DNA from: Promicromonospora thailandica | Lineage (GTDB): Bacteria > Actinomycetota > Actinomycetes > Actinomycetales > Cellulomonadaceae | NCBI RefSeq assembly: GCF_024171955.1 | Contig: NZ_JAMTCS010000001.1 | Location: forward strand, 124,001-188,000 | Direction: 5' to 3' | DNA: 64,000 nt | Shown here: positions 40,551-48,329 of the stretch, one piece after another | How the letters are laid out: every line of letters begins with the position of its first letter | Position numbering within the stretch: position 1 is the first letter of the stretch | The notes under the pieces: model-generated | Seen by the model: the letters and a program-made list of their open reading frames with translations, nothing else | What the model was told of the DNA's origin: nothing | Databases searched by the model: none | Translations under genes and position numbers: made by a program

Positions 40551-40995
40551 GCTTCGACTCGTAGTCGGCGAGCTGGTCGATGCGGCGCTGGTGCCGCGGG
40601 TCGCCGCTGAACGGCTCGGCCACGAAGGCCTCGACGAACGACGTCGCCTCCTCCAGCGTGTGCATGCGGCCGCCGACGGCGATCACGTTCGCGTCGTTGT
40701 GCTGGCGGCCCAGCTTCGCCGTCTGGATGGACCACGCGAGGACGGCGCGGACCCCGGTGACCTTGTTCGCGGCGATCTGCTCGCCGTTGCCCGAGCCACC
40801 GATCACGATGCCGAGCGAACCCGGCTCGGCGACGACGGCCTCGCCCGCCGCGATGCAGAACGCGGGGTAGTCGTCCTGGGGGTCGAGCTCGTGGGCCCCG
40901 TGGTCGACGACGTCGTGCCCGGCGGCGGTGAGGAACTCCGCCAGGTGCTGCTTGAGGTCGTACCCGGCGTGGTCGGCGGCGATGTGCAGGCGCAT
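40543..40995 (-). CDS. rpiB: Ribose-5-phosphate isomerase B
   Basis: A 150-residue RpiB/LacAB family isomerase interconverting ribose-5-P and ribulose-5-P in the pentose phosphate pathway. Marks: IAADHAGYDLKQHL at the N-terminus, the phosphate-binding loop GIVIGGSGNGEQIAANKV, and HNDANVIAVGGRM. The catalytic cysteine or serine position in the GGSGNG loop is Ser, as in the actinobacterial enzymes. Starts at the ATG at 40995; coupled to nei by an 8-bp overlap. Confidence 0.94.
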   Translation of the reverse strand: MRLHIAADHAGYDLKQHLAEFLTAAGHDVVDHGAHELDPQDDYPAFCIAAGEAVVAEPGSLGIVIGGSGNGEQIAANKVTGVRAVLAWSIQTAKLGRQHNDANVIAVGGRMHTLEEATSFVEAFVAEPFSGDPRHQRRIDQLADYESKRA

Positions 40996-41044
40996 GGGAA
41001 CATCTTCCCCCATCCCGGGAGCGCGTGTTGCGTACCCTGGCGCC

Positions 41045-43042
41045 ATGACCACCGACGCCACAGGCCTCACGTCGGGCATCGACCTCGACGCGCTCGACCC
41101 CGCCACCCGCCCGCAGGACGACCTGTACCGCCACGTCAACGGGCAGTGGATCGACTCCCACGAGATCCCGGCCGACCGGGCCATGGACGGCGCCTTCCGC
41201 GCCCTGTACGACCAGGCGGAGGTGCACGTCCGGGAGATCATCCAGGACGCGCCCGCCGGTTCCCTCATCGGTGACCTGTACGCGAGCTTCATGGACACCG
41301 CCCGCATCGCGGAGCTCGGCACCACCCCCCTGGACGAGGACCTCGCCCCGATCCGGGAGGCCGCCGACACCGCCGCCCTGACGCGGGTGCTCGGCGCGCT
41401 GCAGCGTACCGGCGGCGCCGCCGGCGTGCGCTTCTGGGTCGACAACGACGCCACCGACCCCGAGAAGTACGTCGTCTACCTGCGGCAGTCCGGCCTCGGT
41501 CTGCCCGACGAGGCGTACTACCGCGAGGAGCAGTACGCCCCCATCCGGGCGAAGTACCTGCCGCACGTGGCCCGCATGCTGCGGCTCGGCGGCGTCGAGG
41601 AGACCTTCGGGATCCCCGCTGACGACGCCGCGGCGCGCGTCGTCGAGCTGGAGACCCGGCTCGCCGGCCACCACTGGGACGTCGTGCGCGACCGCGACGC
41701 GACCCTCACGTACAACCCGACCACGCTGGCGGACCTCGCGGCATCGGCGCCCGGCTTCGACTGGGCCGCCTGGGCCGACGCGCTCGGGGTGCCCGCCGGG
41801 GCGTTCGACCAGCTCGTGGTGCGCGAGCCGAGCTTCGCGGAAGGCTTCGCCACGCTGTGGCAGGAGCTGCCGGCGCAGGACTGGCAGCTCTGGATGGCGT
41901 ACCACGTCGTCAGCGCCCGGGCCCCGTACCTCACCGACGAGCTCGTCGAGGCCAACTTCGACTTCTACGGCCGCACGCTCACCGGCGCCCAGGAGGTGCG
42001 CGAGCGGTGGAAGCGCGGCGTGGCGCTGGTCGAGGGCGCGCTCGGTGAGGTGGTCGGCGAGGAGTACGTGGCGCGGCACTTCCCGCCGTCGCACAAGGCG
42101 CGCATGGACAAGCTGGTCGAGGCCCTGGTGGCCGCCTACCGCGAGTCCATCGAGGGCCTCGACTGGATGACGGACGAGACCAAGGCCAAGGCCCTGACCA
42201 AGCTCGAGAAGTTCACCCCCAAGGTCGGGTATCCCGTGAAGTGGCGCGACTACTCCGGGTTCGAGGTGGACGCAGCCGACCTCGTGGGCAACGTGCGCCG
42301 CTCCAACGCGTTCGACCAGGACTACGAGCTCGCGAAGATCGGCCGCCCGCTGGACCGCGACGAGTGGTTCATGACGCCGCAGACGGTCAACGCCTACTAC
42401 AACCCGGGCATGAACGAGATCGTCTTCCCCGCCGCGATCCTGCAGCCGCCGTTCTTCGACCCCGAGGCCGACGACGCCGTCAACTTCGGCGGCATCGGCG
42501 GCGTCATCGGGCACGAGATCGGCCACGGGTTCGACGACCAGGGCTCGAAGTACGACGGCGACGGCCGCCTCGAGGACTGGTGGACCGACACCGACCGTGC
42601 CGAGTTCGAGAAGCGCACGAGCGCGCTGATCGCCCAGTACGACGAGTTCCGCCCGGCGCAGCTCGCGGCGTCGTCCGAGGCGGAGGCCGCCGACGCGCAC
42701 GTCAACGGCAGCCTCACGATCGGCGAGAACATCGGTGACCTGGGCGGCCTGTCGATCGCGATCAAGGCCTACCGGATCGCGCTCGGCAAGCCGCTGGAGG
42801 AGGCCCCCGTCGTGGACGGGCTGACCGCCCTGGAGCGGATCTTCCTCGGCTGGGCCCAGGTGTGGCAGTCGAAGGGCCGCGACGAGGAGGTGCTGCGCCG
42901 CCTCGCGACGGACCCGCACTCCCCCAACGAGTTCCGCTGCAACGGCGTGGTGCGCAACGTGGACGAGTTCTACACGACGTACGGCGTCGCACCGGGCGAC
43001 GCCCTCTACCTCCCCCCGGAGTCCCGCGTCCACATCTGGTAA
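41045..43042 (+). CDS. M13 family zinc metallopeptidase
   Basis: A 665-residue neprilysin/PepO-type peptidase without signal peptide, so cytosolic like other actinobacterial M13 enzymes. Zinc site VIGHEIGHGFDDQGSKYD (HExxH), third ligand in GENIGDLGGLSIA, the substrate-binding NEIVFPAAILQPPFF, and the family C-terminus RVHIW. The N-terminal 'DLYRHVNGQWID' is also diagnostic. ATG at 41045. Cleaves short peptides. Followed 16 bp later by the 16-bp repeat array. Confidence 0.94.
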   Translation: MTTDATGLTSGIDLDALDPATRPQDDLYRHVNGQWIDSHEIPADRAMDGAFRALYDQAEVHVREIIQDAPAGSLIGDLYASFMDTARIAELGTTPLDEDLAPIREAADTAALTRVLGALQRTGGAAGVRFWVDNDATDPEKYVVYLRQSGLGLPDEAYYREEQYAPIRAKYLPHVARMLRLGGVEETFGIPADDAAARVVELETRLAGHHWDVVRDRDATLTYNPTTLADLAASAPGFDWAAWADALGVPAGAFDQLVVREPSFAEGFATLWQELPAQDWQLWMAYHVVSARAPYLTDELVEANFDFYGRTLTGAQEVRERWKRGVALVEGALGEVVGEEYVARHFPPSHKARMDKLVEALVAAYRESIEGLDWMTDETKAKALTKLEKFTPKVGYPVKWRDYSGFEVDAADLVGNVRRSNAFDQDYELAKIGRPLDRDEWFMTPQTVNAYYNPGMNEIVFPAAILQPPFFDPEADDAVNFGGIGGVIGHEIGHGFDDQGSKYDGDGRLEDWWTDTDRAEFEKRTSALIAQYDEFRPAQLAASSEAEAADAHVNGSLTIGENIGDLGGLSIAIKAYRIALGKPLEEAPVVDGLTALERIFLGWAQVWQSKGRDEEVLRRLATDPHSPNEFRCNGVVRNVDEFYTTYGVAPGDALYLPPESRVHIW

Positions 43043-43058
43043 CCCCACGCACCCTCGC

Positions 43059-43106
43059 CGAAGTAGAACCAGGGCGAAGTAGAACTGCAGCGAAGTAGAA
43101 CTGCAG
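43059..43106 (+). repeat. Left array of 16-bp repeats
   Basis: Three head-to-tail copies of CGAAGTAGAACTGCAG (the first ends CCAGGG) fill 43059-43106, with a partial fourth copy after. The array begins 16 bp after the M13 stop codon. The same unit is found in reverse orientation at 44345-44408, so the two arrays bracket the gene at 43240. Confidence 0.9.
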
Positions 43107-43188
43107 CGAGCTGGACGGAACCACCCACCGACCCGCGTCATGACGGCTCAAGGGTCGGAGCTCCACCACAGGCACGCCCGTCCACAGG

Positions 43189-43220
43189 CGGCGGCCGACC
43201 GGCACACGGTCGGCCGCCGC
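43189..43220. other. Stem-loop upstream of the AbiEi-like gene
   Basis: GCGGCCGACC (43191-43200) pairs with GGTCGGCCGC (43208-43217) around a 7-base loop. It lies 20 bp before the GTG at 43240. Its core (CCGACC...ACACGGTCGG) recurs in the hairpin after the gene. Confidence 0.6.
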
Positions 43221-43239
43221 TTCGTCGCATCATCAGCAG

Positions 43240-44286
43240 GTGACAACGCCCCACGCGCTCGCTCTGCGCCGGATCGCGGTGCAGATCCAGTCGCTCACCA
43301 ACGGCGAGGCTCCGCACGCTCGCTTCTACTCCGCCGACAACGAACCGCCGAGGATCCCTCCGGCCGTGCGGTACGACCGGTCGACCAGACCGATGGTCGC
43401 CGACGCCGTGGCGGCGGAGCGGGTGCTGCGCGTCCGCCGAGGTGTCTACGTGGAGCCGTCACCGATGGACCGGCCGTTCGACGCCGAGTTCCTGGCGCAG
43501 GTCAGGGGCGTGGTCGAGGCGCTCAGCACCGAGTACTGGGTCAGTCACACGGCGGCGGCCCGGCTGCACGGCCTGTGGACGTTCCGGGACCCCGGAAAGG
43601 TCCACGTCACCCAGGAGCGCAACCCCTGCGTCAAGGAGGAGGGCCGGCTGGAACGTCATTGGACCCGGGCCCTGCCGGCCCGTGACAAGACGGTGCTCGG
43701 CGACGTGCCCGTCACCACCCTCGAGCGCACCATCGTGGACGTCGCGTGCAGTGCTCCGCTCCCGTGCGCGGTCGTCACGGCGACGTCGGGGTTTCGAGCG
43801 GGCGCCGTGCCCGCGGTCGTCGAGCGCATTCTCGACGAGCGCGCCGGTGGACGCGGCGTCGTGCAGGCCCGGAGGGTGATGGAGCTGTGTGACCCGGACT
43901 GCGCTGCGCCCGGTGAGGCGCTGGTGCGTCTCGCGGCGATCGAGGGCGCGTTGCCGCTTCCCCAGGTGCAGGTGCCGGTCGCCATCCCGACCGGGACGGC
44001 ATGGCTCGACGTCGGATGGCCGGTGATCAAGGCAGGACTGGAGTTCGACGGCGCGGTGAAGTTCTCCGGCGCCTTCGGGAACCCGGCCGCTGCCCGCGAT
44101 CACCAGGCCGTGCGCGCAGCCGGCCTGGAGCAGGCGGGGTGGTCGGTGGAGAGCGTCGTCTGGGCCGAGAGCCTGGACTTCCAGGCGCTCCAGGAGCAGG
44201 TTCAGGGCTTCTACCGGCGGGCCGTGGCTCGCTCGGCCCGGGCCGAGACCCGCAGGCGAGGTGTCGTGGTGTCCGCTGGAACCTGA
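43240..44286 (+). CDS. AbiEi-antitoxin-like protein with DUF559-type nuclease fold
   Basis: A 348-residue protein. The N-terminal half resembles the AbiEi type IV antitoxin/regulator fold (VLRVRRGVYVEPSP; YWVSHTAAARLHGLWTF), and the C-terminal part (GWPVIKAGLEFDGAVKFSG ... DHQAVRAAGLEQAGWSVESV) has the E-x-D ... K pattern of DUF559/Vsr-like PDDEXK proteins. Many actinobacteria carry numerous copies of unknown function. No AbiEii-like nucleotidyltransferase toxin gene is adjacent, so it is not a complete toxin-antitoxin pair. It starts at a GTG and is enclosed by stem-loops and inverted 16-bp repeat arrays. Confidence 0.7.
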   Translation: MTTPHALALRRIAVQIQSLTNGEAPHARFYSADNEPPRIPPAVRYDRSTRPMVADAVAAERVLRVRRGVYVEPSPMDRPFDAEFLAQVRGVVEALSTEYWVSHTAAARLHGLWTFRDPGKVHVTQERNPCVKEEGRLERHWTRALPARDKTVLGDVPVTTLERTIVDVACSAPLPCAVVTATSGFRAGAVPAVVERILDERAGGRGVVQARRVMELCDPDCAAPGEALVRLAAIEGALPLPQVQVPVAIPTGTAWLDVGWPVIKAGLEFDGAVKFSGAFGNPAAARDHQAVRAAGLEQAGWSVESVVWAESLDFQALQEQVQGFYRRAVARSARAETRRRGVVVSAGT

Positions 44287-44301
44287 CGCCCGCGGCAGAC
44301 G

Positions 44302-44337
44302 AAAGGCCCCGCCGACCACACGGTCGGCGGGGCCTTC
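44302..44337 (+). terminator. Rho-independent-type terminator
   Basis: GGCCCCGCCGACC and GGTCGGCGGGGCC pair across a 4-base loop, preceded by AAA and followed by TTCTTC. It lies 16-50 bp after the AbiEi-like stop codon. Confidence 0.8.
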
Positions 44338-44344
44338 TTCTGGT

Positions 44345-44408
44345 CTGCAGTTCTATCTCGCTGCAGTTCTACTTCGCTGCAGTTCTACTTCGCTGCAGTT
44401 CTACTTCG
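44345..44408 (-). repeat. Right array of 16-bp repeats (inverted)
   Basis: Four copies of CTGCAGTTCTACTTCG, the exact reverse complement of the left-array unit, fill 44345-44408; only the first copy has changes. The array ends 7 bp before the pepN stop codon. Both neighbouring host genes therefore run into the same repeat in the same relative orientation. Confidence 0.9.
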
Positions 44409-44415
44409 GCGGGGG

Positions 44416-46980
44416 TCAGGCGTCTGTGGACTGGGCCCTCAGGGCGCGGTCCGTGCCCGCCAGGGCCTCGACCACCAGGCGGCGCAGGGCCGGGGCGGCG
44501 TCCGCGTTCGTGTCCAGCCACGTCCTCGTCGCGTCCCGGAGCTCCGCCGACGCCAGCGGCGCCGGGTAGAAGCCCTCGATGATCTCCTCGGCGATGTGGT
44601 AGCTGCGCTCGTTCCACACCTTGAGCACGGCGTCCAGGTACGGCTGCACGACGTCGGCCAGCGGGGTCGGGTCGTTGACGTGCAGGAACCCGAGCCCCGT
44701 GTTCCGGATGATCGCGTTCGGCACGTCGGAGCTGTCCACCACCGAGGACAGGGCGGCGAGCTTGCCCTCGACCGTCGGCTTCGCGGCGCGGGCCCGGGCG
44801 GCCGACTGCCGGCCCGTCGCGGTGTCGTCCGCGGCCAGCGTCGCGTCGATCTCCTCGTCGCCCGCCGCCCCGTTGAGCACCAGGCCCTCCAGGAGCTCCC
44901 AGCGCAGGTCGGTGTCGATCTCCAGGCCGTCGAGCGCGACCGACCCGTCCAGCAGCCCGGACAGCGTCGCCACGTGCGCCGGCGTCGAGGCCACGTGCGC
45001 GAAGAACTTCACGAGCTGGAACTGCGTGTCCGAGCCGGGCTCCGCGTCGCCCACGAGCGACCAGAGCGTGTCGCCCACGCCTCCGAGCGTCTCCGCGCGG
45101 GCCGCCGGCGCCACGTACTGCTTCGCGGCCAGCACGAGCTGGTTGAGCGTGGTGCGCAGCGTGGTCGACTCGGTCTCCCGGGCCACGGCGCCGAGCACGA
45201 GCCGCACGTAGTCGGACGCGGGGACCTCGCCGTCGCGCACCGCGTCCCAGACCGAACCCCACACGAGGGAGCGGGCCAGCGGGTCGGCGATGTCGGCCAG
45301 GTGCTCCAGCGCGACCCGCAGCGAGTCGGGGTCGAGGCGGATCTTCGCGTACGCGAGGTCCTGGTCGTTGAGCAGGACCAGCGCCGGCCGGTCGAGCTCC
45401 ACCAGCTCCGGCACCTCGGTGCGCGCCCCGTCGACGTCCACCTCGACGAAGCGCGTCCGCACCAGCTCGCCGCCGTCCGACAGGCTGTAGAAGCCGATGC
45501 CGAGGCGGTGCGGGCGCAGCGTGGGCCACTCGGCGGGCGCCGTCTGCTCGACGACGAACGACATGATGCGGCCGTGGCTGTCCGTCTCGACCACGGGGCG
45601 CAGGGTGTTCACGCCCGCCGTCTCGAGCCAGAGCCCCGACCACGCCTTGAGGTCGCGGCCGCTCGTGGCCTCGAGCTCGGTCAGCAGGTCGGGCAGCTCG
45701 GTGTTGCCCCACGCGTGCTTGGCGAAGTACGCGGAGACGCCGGAGATGAATGCCTCCCGCCCCACCCACGCCACGAGCTGCTTGAGCACCGAGGCGCCCT
45801 TCGCGTACGTGATGCCGTCGAAGTTGACCTGGACGTCCTCGAGGTCCTTGATCTCCGCGACGATCGGGTGCGTGGAGGGCAGCTGGTCCTGGCGGTAGGC
45901 CCACGACTTCTCCATCGCGGAGAACGTGGTCCACGCCGCGTCCCACTCCGTGGCCTCGGCCGTGGCGAGCGTCGAGGCGTACTCGGCGAACGACTCGTTG
46001 AGCCACAGGTCGTTCCACCACTTCATGGTGACCAGGTCGCCGAACCACATGTGCGCCAGCTCGTGCAGGATCGTCACGACGCGGCGCTCGCGCACGGCGT
46101 CGGTCACCTTGGAGCGGAACACGTACGACTCCGTGAACGTCACGCAGCCCGCGTTCTCCATGGCGCCCATGTTGTACTCGGGCACGAAGAGCTGGTCGTA
46201 CTTGGTGAACGGGTACGGCACGCCGAACGTGGACTCGTAGAACTCGAAGCCCTGGCGGGTCTTCTCGAAGATGTAGTCGGCGTCGAAGTGCTCCGACAGC
46301 GACCGGCGGCAGAACGCGCCGAGCGGGATCTCGCGGCCGTCCGACGACGTGAGCGACGACCGCACCACCGCGTACGGGCCGGCCACGAGCGCCGTGATGT
46401 ACGTCGAGATGCGGCCGGTGGGCTCGAAGGTCCAGGTCGCGGCCTCCACGGCGCTGTCGGTGGCGTGCTGCGCGACGGTCGGCTCCGGCGTCGGCTCGTT
46501 GCTCACGACTTCCCACGCGGCGGGCGCCGTGACCGTGAGCTGGAACGTGGCCTTGAGGTCCGGCTGCTCGAAGCACGCGAACACCCGGCGCGCGTCCGGC
46601 ACCTCGAACTGGGTGTAGAGGTAGACCTCGCCGTCCACCGGGTCGACGAAGCGGTGCAGGCCCTCGCCCGTGTTCGTGTAGCCGCAGTCGGCCACCACCA
46701 CGAGCTCGTTGTCGGCCTCCAGCCCGTCCAGGGCGATGCGGGAGTCGGCGAACACCGCCGCGGGGTCCAGCTCGCGACCGTTCAGCACCACGGACCGCAC
46801 GGCCGGGGCGACCAGGTCCACGAAGGTGGACGCGCCCTCGGTCGCGGTGAAGCGCACCGTGGTGGCGGACGCGAAGGTCTCGGGACCGGTGGTCAGGTCC
46901 AGCGCGATCTCGTACGACTCGACCGCCACGACGCCCGCACGCTCGACCGCCTCGGCGCGGGTCAGGTTCTCTCCGGGCAC
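44416..46980 (-). CDS. pepN: Aminopeptidase N (M1 family)
   Basis: An 854-residue cytosolic zinc aminopeptidase. Exopeptidase motif YNMGAMENAGCVTF, zinc site TILHELAHMWFGDLVTMKWW with the distal Glu in LNESFAEY, and the ERAP1-like C-terminal helical domain. I start at the GTG at 46980, which follows GGAGGG and gives the usual PGENLTRAEAVERAGVV beginning; the longer upstream frame is not conserved. Releases N-terminal residues from peptides. Its 3' end borders the repeat array. Confidence 0.94.
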   Translation of the reverse strand: MPGENLTRAEAVERAGVVAVESYEIALDLTTGPETFASATTVRFTATEGASTFVDLVAPAVRSVVLNGRELDPAAVFADSRIALDGLEADNELVVVADCGYTNTGEGLHRFVDPVDGEVYLYTQFEVPDARRVFACFEQPDLKATFQLTVTAPAAWEVVSNEPTPEPTVAQHATDSAVEAATWTFEPTGRISTYITALVAGPYAVVRSSLTSSDGREIPLGAFCRRSLSEHFDADYIFEKTRQGFEFYESTFGVPYPFTKYDQLFVPEYNMGAMENAGCVTFTESYVFRSKVTDAVRERRVVTILHELAHMWFGDLVTMKWWNDLWLNESFAEYASTLATAEATEWDAAWTTFSAMEKSWAYRQDQLPSTHPIVAEIKDLEDVQVNFDGITYAKGASVLKQLVAWVGREAFISGVSAYFAKHAWGNTELPDLLTELEATSGRDLKAWSGLWLETAGVNTLRPVVETDSHGRIMSFVVEQTAPAEWPTLRPHRLGIGFYSLSDGGELVRTRFVEVDVDGARTEVPELVELDRPALVLLNDQDLAYAKIRLDPDSLRVALEHLADIADPLARSLVWGSVWDAVRDGEVPASDYVRLVLGAVARETESTTLRTTLNQLVLAAKQYVAPAARAETLGGVGDTLWSLVGDAEPGSDTQFQLVKFFAHVASTPAHVATLSGLLDGSVALDGLEIDTDLRWELLEGLVLNGAAGDEEIDATLAADDTATGRQSAARARAAKPTVEGKLAALSSVVDSSDVPNAIIRNTGLGFLHVNDPTPLADVVQPYLDAVLKVWNERSYHIAEEIIEGFYPAPLASAELRDATRTWLDTNADAAPALRRLVVEALAGTDRALRAQSTDA

Positions 46981-47189
46981 AGGCCCTCCACGTCTGTCTT
47001 CTCGTGGGCGCCGTCGGGCGCCCTGCGCGTCCGCTGGACGCGCCTTCTCGGTTGAAGTGTCGTCCGGTCTGTGAACTACCTGCGACGACTCGTCGATCAT
47101 GCCACGCAGGAGTAACAGCGAGTAACGCGTTTGTGTACGATCGACCGCGGTCGCCCAGACCGACCGTTTTGACCTGAGGGAGTTGCCCG

Positions 47190-48251
47190 ATGTCCGGCAC
47201 AGTGCCGCCCCCGCCCCCGCCGCCAGACGGGGGTCCCGACGAGGAGCCGGGTGCGCCGTCCCAGGAGGACCCGCCCACCGCGCCCACCCCTGTGCAGCAG
47301 GGGCCGGTCCAGCGTGTCTCCGCGTCGAACCGCATGCCGCCGGCGATCTCCCCCGCGAACCAGTTCGCACAGGCCGTGACCCCGGCGCCCGCGGCGCCGG
47401 GCGCCCCGGTGGTCCAGTCCGTGCACAACGGCGCGACCGACCCCGGCCTGACGCAGCAGTACTACCCCGCCCAGGCCCCGCAGCAGTACCCGGGTTACGC
47501 GCAGCAGCCCGCCCAGGGCTACGCGCAGCCGCAGGGGTACGCGCAGCAGACCCCGCAGGGGTACGCGCCGCAGCCGCAGGCCTACGCGCAGCAGGCCCCG
47601 CAGACCGGCCAGTACGCCCCGCAGGGCTACCCGCCGGCGCAGGGTTACGACCAGTACGGCCAGCCCGTCTACGCGCAGCAGGCCGGGTACGCGCCCGAGC
47701 CCGAGCAGGCCCGGCGTCGGCTCAGCCCGGGCTGGATCGCGTTCATCGCCCTGGACATCGTGCTCGTGGTCGCCGCGATCGTGTTCGCCGTCAGCCTGTT
47801 CTCGTCGTCCGGCGAGGAGCCGTCCGGCGGCACGTCGCCGGTCGCGGAGCAGTCCGCCGAGCCGTCCGCGGACGGTGGCCTGGAGACGAACGGCGGTGCC
47901 GGCGTCGAGACCTTCGCCGCGCCGTCGCTCAACATCACCTGCACGCTCTCGGCCGACGCCGCCACCTGCGGCATCGCGCAGCTCGACCAGAAGCCCGCGC
48001 CCGACGCCTCGTGCGACGGCGCCTCCGGCTACGTCGCCAAGGTCGACCCGACCGGCAACGTGACGCAGCCCTGCGTGGGCAAGGCCGACCAGCCGAAGAA
48101 GGCGAAGAAGGACGTCGCGATCCTGCAGTACGGCACGTCGAAGTCGGCGCACGGGTTCACGTGCACCAGCGCGGAGAGCGGCATGACCTGCGTCTCCGAC
48201 CAGACGAAGACGGGCTTCTCGATCGCCCGGGCTGGCATCGGCCAGGCCTGA
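47190..48251 (+). CDS. Pro/Gln/Tyr-rich membrane protein with DUF6636-like extracellular domain
   Basis: A 353-residue protein in three parts. Residues 1-175 are a disordered cytoplasmic region with many YAQQ/QGYA/PQGY repeats, like actinobacterial membrane-anchored signalling or division proteins. Residues about 185-208 form one transmembrane helix (WIAFIALDIVLVVAAIVFAV). The outer domain (about 245-353) has six cysteines and the pattern SLNITCTLS ... QPCVG ... ILQYGTSKSAHGFTCTSAES, then GMTCVSDQTKTGFSIAR, matching the DUF6636 layout. ATG at 47190 with GAGGGAG upstream. Function unknown. Ends at a strong terminator. Confidence 0.75.
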   Translation: MSGTVPPPPPPPDGGPDEEPGAPSQEDPPTAPTPVQQGPVQRVSASNRMPPAISPANQFAQAVTPAPAAPGAPVVQSVHNGATDPGLTQQYYPAQAPQQYPGYAQQPAQGYAQPQGYAQQTPQGYAPQPQAYAQQAPQTGQYAPQGYPPAQGYDQYGQPVYAQQAGYAPEPEQARRRLSPGWIAFIALDIVLVVAAIVFAVSLFSSSGEEPSGGTSPVAEQSAEPSADGGLETNGGAGVETFAAPSLNITCTLSADAATCGIAQLDQKPAPDASCDGASGYVAKVDPTGNVTQPCVGKADQPKKAKKDVAILQYGTSKSAHGFTCTSAESGMTCVSDQTKTGFSIARAGIGQA

Positions 48252-48256
48252 CCCGG

Positions 48257-48305
48257 CCCGGAGCCCCCGTCGCGTGCCCTGGGCACCCGACGGGGGCTCC
48301 GGCCG
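48257..48305. terminator. Bidirectional terminator hairpin
   Basis: Arms of 17 bp (48257-48273 and 48289-48305, core CCGGAGCCCCCGTCG) pair around a 15-base loop, between the convergent stops of the DUF6636 gene and malQ. Confidence 0.75.
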
Positions 48306-48329
48306 TTCCCGAGCGTCGTTCCCGCGCCG

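Noticed and set aside
43059-44408. 16-bp repeats as a CRISPR array
   Set aside because: Repeats are directly joined without spacers, and the two arrays are in opposite orientation; no cas genes.
44302-44408. Complete AbiEi-AbiEii toxin-antitoxin pair
   Set aside because: No nucleotidyltransferase toxin gene is next to the AbiEi-like gene; the downstream side is repeats and then pepN.
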